Shown here: piece after piece, positions 23,334-33,168 of the stretch
How the letters are laid out: every line of letters starts with the position of its first letter
Numbering within the stretch: position 1 is the stretch's first letter
Assembly: GCA_900660155.1 (NCBI GenBank)
Contig: CABFPE010000229.1
Coordinates: forward strand, 95,681 to 159,680
DNA: 64,000 nucleotides
Reading direction: 5' to 3'
Source of the DNA: Hofstenia miamia
Taxonomy: Eukaryota > Xenacoelomorpha > Acoela > Hofsteniidae
Made by a program: the position numbers and the translations under genes
The notes under the pieces: model-generated
Databases searched by the model: none
What the model saw: the letters and a program-made list of their open reading frames with translations, nothing else
What the model was told of the DNA's origin: nothing

Positions 23334-24562
23334 ATTAGGTGACACACATTTCCATTGCTCTCTGCAATGCAAATAGGTGTCACAAGTTCAATAAAATGCA
23401 TTGCTACCTTGTTCAGAGAGGTGTAACTGTTGTGATTGCAATTTACTTTTAATTTTCCTGTTAGTCATTTACAAACTACAATGACTCTTTATTGATTTCT
23501 ATCAATAAACCCTATCAAAAACATATTTAATTGAAGTTTGATGTTGTTTTTTAGTTATATACACTCTATTTTATGAGAATTACATAAATGTAAATGGAAG
23601 CAGGCCTAAATGAATCAGTCTATATGAACCTAATGTATTCCTACATGATTCTTAAATTATTATTTGAAATTAAAAGTACTTGTTTCATCTCAATGTTTAA
23701 AAAAATTCATGGGCTGTGGGACATATTTTCCTTACTTTTAATATAATTCATACTTTTTGATTTTTGAATTAATTTTCAAATTTCAAATGGGTAAAAACTT
23801 TGGAAAATATTATTGCTATTATAAAAATGCAAAAACCAAGAATTAGCAAACATCTCAATATATTTGATTTTTAGAAATTACAGATTTAAAATTTTTAGCA
23901 GCAGGTTTATTCTTAAATAATTTTACAATTTTGAGCAAAATAAATCTTATAAAAAAGAAAGTTTATTTGAGGAATTTCAAACTACTATGTATGCACTAAG
24001 CTAATATTTGCCCAAAATTTCATTCACAATCTGGTTCCAAAGGCCATCAATAGTGTATTTTTAGATGAATATACTGTATATATAAATATATATATATATA
24101 TATACTACATGTATGTAGTACACTTAATAAAGTTAGCAATTGTTATGTTTTGATGATATTTTCTCTCTAACCCAACAACTACAGTCCCAATTTCCATCAT
24201 GGCTTCCTATACATTTTGAAAGTTTTTATGTTCTAAGCAAAAGTATCATTAAACACAATTATTCTCTTGAAATGTTATAAGATTGAAGGTTCTAAATGAT
24301 CAATTTTGTGGTTTGGCAGCACTCTTTTGATCAGCATGATAAAAATATTTTGCATGGCAATTTCCATTTTTACATAAATGAGGCCCACTATTTCCCATTG
24401 CAGTTCAGACAAAAAAGGATCTTGATTCACCCTTCTGTATAGTGGTTGCAATGAATTTTTGGAACAAGTGCCACCTGCAAGAAAAATTTGGTATTTTCAG
24501 TCAAAAAAAAATAGTATGTTAGAAAAAATTGGTTATTTAATTTTCTCTCAGCAACATCATGC
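23334..24562. other. AT-rich stretch (mirror of 11351-12579)
   Basis: A TA run lies at about 24071-24103. No gene or repeat end recognised. Confidence 0.5.
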
Positions 24563-24793
24563 ATGCAATGAAATAAATTTAAAATGAAAGCAGTTTCTAG
24601 TATTGCTGCTTAAGCAATCTACTGGAATTGCTCAAATTGCTTGAAGGTTGAGGAATTTACCTCATTGAAAATGGAAAATAAGTTATCTAGTTTACACAGT
24701 ATTGATGAAAATATCTCTGAACTAAAAACAAATTTTACTGATCTCATCAAGATATCAACTCATGAGTTACCACAATAGAGACACAAGCCTCAA
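24563..24793 (+). pseudogene. LINE ORF1 fragment with PHD end and coiled coil (mirror copy)
   Basis: Mirror of 11120-11350. In this orientation the frame WNCSNCLKVEEFTSLKMENK reads on the plus strand up to a stop near 24778. Confidence 0.45.
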
Positions 24794-26452
24794 ATGGATC
24801 TTGATACAAACAACAACAAACTCACTCTTTTACTGAGATTCCTTCTGATGCTGCTTGGCAAAATTGTAATAGCTGTAAAAATTCCATAGAAAAGAAGGGC
24901 TCAGAAAAGCAGCTGTTCTATGGCCTTTAAGGAAGCATGTTACATTTTATGTGCAAACTCAATTCATCTGTAAGTGAATCTGGTCTATGAAATACTTTGA
25001 AGAAAATAGAGAAAAAGCACAACACAGTATCAAAATAGTATTCCTATTTCAAGGGATTTCAGTTTGTTTTCATTCAGGATGAAGTGATTTGGCCAAATGG
25101 TATTGCTATATGAAGGTTGTTTCTAAATCATAATCTTGTGTATATCTAAAACCTCTTAATTGATTTTATAAACACTCTATAGTAAGCTAAAAAATATTGC
25201 TTCTTGAAACACCTGGTTCATTTGTAATATAATCAGTTTTATTCAACAGCTAGATACCATCAGGGTGATTGTCTAATGAGCTATCTTTGATAGAAGATAA
25301 TGACTACAGAATTATCATCTGTAGTGTCTGAATGATTACTTCTCCATTTGCCAGTTGCCCATAATTCTGGACAATGCATTGACAAATTAAATCAAAAATA
25401 GTGCAGATTTTAATAAGTGAATTAAATTGAATCTTTATCCACAATAGGTTAACTTGATCACATATTATTTGCTTTCTATTGAATTTCAAAAGAATTACAC
25501 TAGTTACACATGTTGCCATTTTAGAACAAAATGTATCAGTCAAATATGAACAAAGATAACTTCAGTAATTACTAAGTTAAAAAAGTTAAAAAAGTCAAAT
25601 TTTTTTGTTGGTAAGAAAGATATTTGCAAGATGTGATTACATACTAAAAGACATTGTATGTTGTGAGCTTAAAAATGTAAAATATTCTGCTGGTTGAACA
25701 TTTTTAGGTCAAAATAAGGTGAAAATTGACTAATTAGCTACAGAGCTTCTAAATAAAAGCTTTAAATTTAATAATAAAATTTCTATAGTTTTGTTAAAAA
25801 ATATAATTTCAAGTCAAACTAATTGTGGTAATGTCATGTTGAACAATGTATTTACTTTTTAGTAAAGTATTAGTAAAAAATTCTGTTGAAAGTCAAATTT
25901 TATTTTTTGATATATGTAAGTACATTATAACACATTTCAAGCAATATATACTGATTATTTAGAAGCAAAGTGGTTATTGTCAGACAATCTCTCAACTCTG
26001 AAGATGTTTGTGTTCTTAATGTTCATAAGAGAGTACATGAAATAAATGTTTAAAAACAATTAAATTTAGTTTTCAATAATTGAATAGAATGAAATCAATA
26101 ATCAACTTTTTGAATGCTAATCAAATCAAATTGAATTGATTTCAAAAAGCCCACATTGTCAAAGCATAGTTACTCATGCAAGTAAAGCAGTTTGAATTAA
26201 TGTAATGAATAAATGAACTGTCTTACAAAAATTCTGCTATTCATCACATCATATTAAGCAGGGAATGCAAAGACAGATCAGGATGTCTTAGGGGTTATTC
26301 ACAATAATGAAAAGGGTGCCAACAAAAAAATGTTGGCAGAGCACTACATCACATTTAATGAGAATGTGGGATAGTCCTAGATATATCTGGAATGTTTGTT
26401 ATCAATTGTGTCATTTATGTACATATAAAATTTTGAATTCATAAATTGTATT
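24794..26452. other. AT-rich stretch (mirror of 9461-11119)
   Basis: Nothing recognisable beyond short chance frames. Confidence 0.5.
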
Positions 26453-27753
26453 TAGTAATGAATGAACTTAAGGTATAATCACAGCCCTTTAATTGCAATA
26501 AGCAATGTCATTTTCACATCAATATTAAAAGCATGAGTGTCTTCTTTAGTAATAAGAGTTTTTGAATAGAAAAACTTATAAAAACTTAGTAAATTAGAAT
26601 GGCTCTTTACTTCATCAATGAAGCTTAAAATGTTATTAGAAACAATTTCTTCAGTCATCTTTTCAAGATCAGTAATGCTGGCTCTCATCATAGTGATGAT
26701 CTCAATGCATTTTGATATGTCTTAGTATTTGATATTTTCTTTGATTAGATTGCACCACATCAAATCTCCAATACCTGAGAATAATATGAGTCTATGATTA
26801 TGTAGTTTGTTAATAATGGACATAATCTACTTGATTTGTTTTTGTATAGGTTTGCCTCTGCAAAATATATGTTCCAGTGGTACATGTCTATCACAGTATA
26901 GTCATGATGTATTAACTTCTTTGATTAGTTTTGATTTACTTAGTTGATATCTGTTGGAGTTGATTATTTTAATAAGTCTCTGATATTGTTAAAATCTTAT
27001 TTGTTCTCTGTAAGTGGTATTTTAAATGTCCACTTCTTTCCATATTTTGAATGTGATGCCAGTTGAATCATGGATGTGTGAATTAATTGCAAAGGGATAC
27101 AGTAATTGGTTTTGGTAGAAACACATTTCTCTAAAGACATTTGGTTGGTTGGCGTGAGCTTTAACTAAGTGAGCACTTTGGTTACAGGATAGTTCATTTG
27201 TCTGCATACTGTGTGCTCCCATAGGGTAGCTGAAGGTAAGTTAGGATGAAAGTTGGTAATGTTTTCATTAGAGATATGGAATTTGGCAGAGGTACATTCA
27301 ATGTTCAGTGCACTTTGTGAATAAGTTTTTAATAGAGTTGACAGTTGTTTTTTGGTCCAAATTTCTGTAAAAAGAATTTTCATTAAAAATAGTGAGTCCA
27401 TTTCCTTTAATGTTGTAAATTGTCAAAGAACAATTGTGACATCAGGGGATTCAGCAACTGTGACTCTAGTAAGATAATTGTTTAGATCTGTTTTTTATCA
27501 ATTCTAGTTTCTCATTCCCTGAGAATAAAATACATTGTTCAATTCTGTATTTCAATGATCTAAACTAAATAGAAATCTAATTGAAATAAGCATAAATAAA
27601 TATGTATATTTCTTCAAGTATATAATTACAATTTCTTTGAAATCATGTCTCTAATGGTTTTTAATTTCTGGTGATGCCAGACTTGGTGGAAATGAAATTG
27701 GGGAACGTGAGTTTCAACCTTTGTAATGTTCCAAGTACTTCAGATCATTCATA
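26453..27753 (-). pseudogene. Degenerate copy of the post-pol ORF (mirror copy)
   Basis: Mirror of 8160-9460, with the frames 27401-27165, 27222-27022 and 26691-26479. It ends in the LLIAIKGL block. 27754-28028 holds nothing recognisable. Confidence 0.4.
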
Positions 27754-28028
27754 GCCATTTATATCTATTTACAAACAAAGAGTTAAACCAAAAATGATTA
27801 TAGCTTTTGTTAGGAATGAAACATCAAAGGAATGGCTTGAATTAATTCTTTAATGCATCTTAATAATATTAGCAATGATTTATGTAAAGCATATTTAATT
27901 TAGGAATGCTAATTCTGCTTGGTTAACATTCAAGTATGCCCTCTGCAAAAATAAATAATAATAAAAAAATATAAATAAATGTTGAACATCAATAAGAGTA
28001 CAGAAGGTAGTCCCACCAGTCAGTTTAT

Positions 28029-29242
28029 TGTAGAATCTGTACACAGAGATTTATGGACATATTTTGGTAATGCTAAAATGATTTCCAATAATTTATTATT
28101 TTTAGCCAAATGTACAATTCCAATTAATCCGCTTTCATTTCTAGCAAAGTAAGGTATTACTAAAAACTTGTTTAGATTGAAAGCAGCAAGTTGTTATCAG
28201 GGTCAGAACACAAAGAGGAACATGGAGTAGTAAGACATCACCAGTTACATTGGAAGCAATTGTGACTCAAAAACAAAGCTCATGGTGTGGAAATGTGTTG
28301 TAATTCACTCCCAATTTAGTGTATTGATTGTTCTTGTTATTACTGATAATAGCAATAAATGAAAGTTCACAACCATTCATTAGCTTATTATGAACCATAC
28401 AGATAGATAACACTAATATGTGAACAATCAATATGGTTGGTAGTAATTGGCAACTTAACTGTCATAGTTGAAGGTCACATAATATGTCCAAGATTACAAT
28501 TACAATAAACAACATTTAATATAATTCAGGACTCAAAGGCAGCTCATATGTATAATAAAGCTTATTACTGCACCTTAATAATATGGATCTAAAAGGGTTA
28601 GCCTAATGGAAGCTATCCAGCTGTTTAAAGATATGAGTTATAATACCAAATAAGTTGGTTGGAAAGCTACTATGAAATAAAAACACCTACATAAAGACTT
28701 AACATAAGAGCACATGACAGAGGAAGTCCATGGCCACCAGACACACTGCATTGTGAAAAGCTGAATGAGTGTCAGCTCCAAGCATCTCTTTAGTAAATCT
28801 GGTGACCACCAGGTACTACTCATGTGCTCAGACATTTAGCTTTCTGCATGACTTGTTTAATCAAACCTGATAAGACATTAAAAGATATCAAATGAAGTAA
28901 GTCCATCACCAAATAAATCCATTTCACACTATTTATAATCATATTGCATAAAAAATTAAACAATCAGCATGCACCTGTTCATAGATTCAAATTTGTTTAA
29001 AATTCACTAATTTATTGGTCTGCTGTTGATTACACAATGTCATCTAATTAGCTGTAGCCATTTCATTTTTTTAGATTTTGAAAACTGTTTTGCTGTCAAA
29101 ACATAATATTAAAACTGCCCAATTGTATTTATAAAAATTAAAAGGATAATAATTGTGTTTTGGCCAAAAGTATATTTAAAATAATTACTGATAGTCTTGG
29201 TTACTTTCTTTAACATTTTTGTACTCACATGATTTTGCGCCA
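28029..29242 (-). repeat. 3' LTR of element B
   Basis: On the minus strand it starts TGGCGCAAAATCATGTGAG at 29242 after the polypurine tract and ends GTACAGATTCTACA at 28029; 1214 bp. It is the mirror of 6670-7884 but differs from it at the LTR start (GGCGC versus GCAGC) and by a 1-bp indel near 29216. Confidence 0.85.
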
Positions 29243-29316
29243 CTCCCCCACAAGTGTATCTAATTAAGAATAATGACTCTCTCTTCATGGATCATTTTGT
29301 TTGCTCTCTTCACTAG
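29243..29316 (-). pseudogene. Tail of the element B ORF plus polypurine tract
   Basis: The minus strand reads CTAGTGAAGAGAGCAAACA and so on to GTGGGGGAG at the LTR boundary. It is the continuation of the ORF that stops at 30475 on the other side of the solo LTR A. The CTAG at 29313-29316 is one copy of the target duplication. Confidence 0.7.
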
Positions 29317-30470
29317 TGTAGCATAATCCAAAGAAAATGCTGCTAATGAAGAAAAAAGAACAAGTGATTTGTTGAAACTAAGATCAAATTATGATTACTT
29401 AGAAAAACAATTTAAGTTCAATTATTAGAATTATCTTTGTAAAATGCAACCAAGTAATAATATAGCAAATTAGTACTTGTTGTCAAATTTGACAAAACAA
29501 AGGGGGTGAATTTGCTTCCATTATTTTCAGCCATTTTGGCAGACAAATTAAATTTGAATTTTGAACAACAGGTACTTTTTCAAAGTTAACTATAAATAGA
29601 GCATAAATCAATTTGGAAGTTGTTGAAGTAAATTTTTCAAAAATCTTATTCTTAGATTTTATATTGGTTTGATTATTTAATACAAAATGTCAATCTAAAT
29701 GGTAAATGCAGTAGTAGTGGTTTGGAAACACATTGGGAGCAACTCAAGGGTCCTTGATCCAAACCATGAACCTGCATTTATGTTAGGTGTATGAATAGGA
29801 GTTTTTCTCTGTTTTGCTGGCTATCAATTTGATCATTTACATGTAATTTATAATCAAATTTGGTAGGATAGGGCTGGATAGCCTAACATAGGTTATACCT
29901 ATTTTATGTGATAGACTTAGGTGACCCATAATAGAATGATAAAGTGACTGAGCATGTATTATGTTATTTAAATGTAAGGTAGGAAGCTGCAAGTTATTAA
30001 GTAACTTAATTATTTTAACTTGATTAAAGCCAATAGTTTTCAGTAATGGCTAAAGTAATAATTATTAAGCAGCTAGTGACATTGCAATGTTGCAATGTGA
30101 ATTAAATACATGATACAAATTGAGTTTAAGTCAGTTAAAATTTGCATTGAGAACTACACTGAGTTAGGATAGGGAACACATAAGAACTTTGTTGAGCTGA
30201 GGTTTGAAGCCTCCTAGATCAGCTATGGAAACACAAATGAATAATGCAGAGATTGGAGTCACCCAGAGGCCACAGACATATCACTCACAGAGCAGAGCAA
30301 TGATGGCAGAGTACCTAAATAGTATTCAGTAATTTCAGTTACAAGAAGATTGGCAGAAATATATATATAATAAATGGCTAACATGAGTGCATCCCTACCT
30401 GCTGTTGATGTGAAACAATAGTTTAAAAGAATCATTTAACCTACATCAATGCTTGGTAGCAGATGCTACA
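29317..30470 (+). mobile_element. Solo LTR of family A with CTAG target duplication
   Basis: 1154 bp, begins TGTAGCATAATCC and ends GGTAGCAGATGCTACA, flanked by CTAG at 29313-29316 and 30471-30474. The host sequence across the site (minus strand CAAGCAATCACACTAG / TGAAGAGAGC) is uninterrupted in the B2 copy at 22200-22225, which serves as an empty site. A single LTR with matching duplications is the usual product of LTR-LTR recombination after insertion. Confidence 0.9.
29591..29599 (+). promoter_or_regulatory. TATA-box-like element of LTR A
   Basis: TATAAATAG lies 274 bp from the LTR start. The same motif occurs at 274 bp in the copy at 16533 (16807-16815) and at 284 bp in LTR C (34172-34180), while surrounding sequence has diverged. 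This fits the LTR's own pol II promoter. Confidence 0.5.
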
Positions 30471-30474
30471 CTAG

Positions 30475-33006
30475 TGTGATTGCTTGAGGCATGTTCCATT
30501 GAACATTTTTATACTCTTCCTGTTTAGTTAGTTTCATCACTACCTCTTTTTCTTTTGTGACCATCTACTTTGGAATCTTTCAGTGTGTTTGAAATTGTAC
30601 ACATGCTCCTTAGTTTGTTTAGTTTTTCTTGAACTAATTGTAGTGTTTTTGAATAACTGAAGGCCTTTGATTGCTATCATTAGTGTCATGATCACGTTGA
30701 TTCAGCTTGTGTGTGCTAGATCAGGGTGTGTTACCATGTCTTGGAAGAAGAATTCATTCATTTTACAATGCACTGAAGTTTTCTCTTACTTCCTCTCTTG
30801 TTATCTCTTCCAGATTATTTTTCCCTAGTTGTATCATTATTATCCCCTCTAGTCTTTTTGTGACATCATAATATTTGTACATGTTGCTCAATAGTTCTCC
30901 CCATACTATGTCATTAATACCAGGAAAGAGCATTACTGTTTTCATTGGTCTTTCTTCAATCTCTACTCTTAATTGTCAATCTTTTTTGCAAATTGGCTCA
31001 CCTTCTTTGTATAAGTCGTAGGATGTTACTTTGCCCTCAATGTATATTCTTTCTTTGTTGTTGTTATAATTTTTGAGAAGCACTGCTTTAAATTTTTGGT
31101 ATCTTTCATAGCATATTTTTTCAAAGGCTTTTTCTCTAGTGTTGACATAAGTATTCTCTTCATGCCAGAATGCCTTTGTGACTCTTTTATTCTTTAGTTT
31201 TCAGATTGGTGGAGCATATGTATCAAAATCATAGAGGGTGGTGTACATTGGAGCAGTGTTTTCAATGTGTCTTTCTCAATTTTCACATATGTGCCTTCTA
31301 TTTTGGTGGTTGTTGCTAGTTGGAATGTTGCTGGGTAATTTTTTTTCGAGGTTTTGATGTCTTCTGACAATAAGTTGGTTAATCTGCTCTTTATGAGTTT
31401 CTGTGTGGTTTCTCCTGGCATTGTTATTTTTGAAGTTATGCATTTAATGTTGACTGTGAGTTGATTTGTGGCTGTAGCATTTGTATAATCTCAGTTTTTG
31501 TAAATGCCTCTGTGCATGCCAATTTAATCAACAGCTTTGTCTCTTTTTCATAAACTTCACCATATATTCTTTGCACAATGTTGTTTCACCTCCCTTGCTT
31601 GACTGTTATTTCATCTAACAATTTCTTATCATCTGTGTTGACCAATAATATTTTGCTAAGACTGTATTCTCCCCCTTCTTGAGGTTTATCTTGTCTATTT
31701 CCCTTTGTGTTTTCAGAGTTAGAGCAATCTCAGATGATTGTATTAGTTGGTTTTCCCTGTCCATCTCTTCTTGAGACTTACTGCACATCTATATTATCTC
31801 TATGGAACAAGATTGTCCTTCTTTCCATATTACTTCTAATGTTTTCATTAGTTTGGTGTATGCACATTTTGGGTAGTCCATTATGTATTTGTGCCTTTCC
31901 TTTTTGATTTTCTTGTTTGCACCCAATCTTCTTATTTTCTTTATGGTTTCAGCAGTTTTGGCTTGCTCTCTTCTTATTAAGTTTCTCATAGTCAACTATG
32001 GTTGTTTCTTCAGTGCTCTTAGTTTACATTTGAATGTTGCTCCCCACAAGAATTTTTTTGTAGCATCACTTAGTAAGTCTATTTTGGTTGGACAGCTCCC
32101 TGTTTTATTTGCCAGTTCTATGATGCTTAGTCTTCCCAGTGTGTGTTCTCTTGCCATTAATCTGGTGAAATACTTTTTGAATGTCTGTAGTGGTTTCCTT
32201 GTTTGCAATAGTGTTGAGATGCTTATAGCTTCTAGTATCTAATTTTTCATGTTAGCTGTAATTGGTGATAAAGCAATTTCATATTTCCTGTTTTTTGCTA
32301 TTGGGCATCTAACCTTTCTTAACATTGGGAATTCCAACTTGTTGTTATCCATTAAAGCAATTGCTAGTATCCAAATTGACAGCTGAGCTCTCATTTCCAG
32401 TGTGTTAATTTCAATGAATATCGTGTTTTTGAAGTTGCTATTCAACCTCATTTCATAGGGTCTCAGTATTTAATTGTAGTGTTTTCTCCAATGTTTTGTG
32501 GTACATTTTGATTGGATGATTTGATGTCTATTTTTGGCCATCTGTCTTAGATTGGTTGGTCTCTTTTGATCTCACTCCATACATCTGAAATTTGTTTTAG
32601 GTGTTCAGGCATTTGGTTCATGCTAAATTTTAGATATATGTCACCTACTTCTTCCTCCTGATTTCATTAATGCCATCAATTTTGTTTGATAGTAGAGATC
32701 AATTGCTATTTTTAGCTTGACCATAAACCTTTCCACTGGCGTTATCAAGTTGAGTTTAAGGTCTGTTTCTATGAGTTCTGATAGGTTTGTTTCTTCAGCA
32801 GTTTCCATTATGAATACATTCTCCAATTTTTCCATGAATTGCTTTAGAAACTCTAATATTTGTTTTATGGCATTACTTCTTGCTATGATTAGTTTGTTTG
32901 CTAGTGTTTTGATTTTTGACAAGAAGTACATCTTCTTAAGTAAATTAGATTGTAGTTTGTTGCTAAACACCAACATTGTTAGTTCAGTTAGTTTGAGAAG
33001 AAACAA
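30475..33006 (-). pseudogene. Large degenerate ORF of element B (post-pol/third-ORF family, function unknown)
   Basis: Broken frames follow each other on the minus strand: 33006-32641 (KQILEFLKQFMEKLENVFIM, helical), 32451-32239, 32208-31996 (ELANKTGSCPTKIDLLSDAT), 31995-31789 (TMRNLIRREQAKTAETIKKI), 31421-31194, 30945-30763 (VMLFPGINDIVWGELLSNMY), then a MIAIKGL block near 30680. Only the C-terminal half has relatives elsewhere in the window. The composition is Lys/Glu/Leu-rich and helical, without an obvious signal peptide, membrane helix or zinc finger. In A2 the same family follows integrase, so it is probably a third ORF. An env-like role is possible but not shown. Confidence 0.5.
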
Positions 33007-33148
33007 TTATCTTGATTCATACTGTGTTTGTTTGCTAGTCTTTCAATTTTTGACAAGAAGTACATCTTCTTAAGTCAATTAGATCATGGCTTGTTCCTAT
33101 TCTTTCTCTGAGAAAAAATCCATCTTAACTCAAGGGTTTTAGAATTTT

Positions 33149-33168
33149 CAGTTGAGTTTCAGTTGCCA
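33149..33168 (-). promoter_or_regulatory. Primer binding site-like sequence of element B
   Basis: Directly after the LTR end (GATTCTACA at 33169) the minus strand reads TGGCAACTGAAACTCAAC. An initial TGG matches the CCA end of a tRNA primer and its position is as expected. I cannot assign the tRNA. Confidence 0.45.

Larger units (their letters stand above)
5443..30470. repeat. Giant inverted repeat (palindrome), two ~12-kb arms around a 1000-N gap
   Basis: Every landmark at x in the left arm has its reverse complement at 35913-x in the right arm. Examples are 7078-7275 with 28638-28835, 10370-10609 with 25304-25543, and 14698-15852 with 20061-21215. Lines compared between about 6.72 kb and 17456 were identical. 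Outside that, in the LTR A at each outer end, the arms differ by scattered substitutions and 1-bp indels (about 5826-6720) and then strongly (5443-5825). The N gap (17457-18456) is exactly central. The arms are either a real young inverted duplication or one contig placed twice in opposite orientation. Confidence 0.9.

Noticed and set aside
5443-30470. Polinton/Maverick or other giant DNA transposon suggested by long inverted repeats
   Set aside because: The inverted modules are LTRs with polypurine tracts and the coding parts are Gypsy pol; no polymerase B, ATPase or capsid genes are seen.
30475-33006. Calling the element B ORF an envelope gene
   Set aside because: Position fits, but no signal peptide, fusion peptide or membrane anchor could be seen, so the function is left open.
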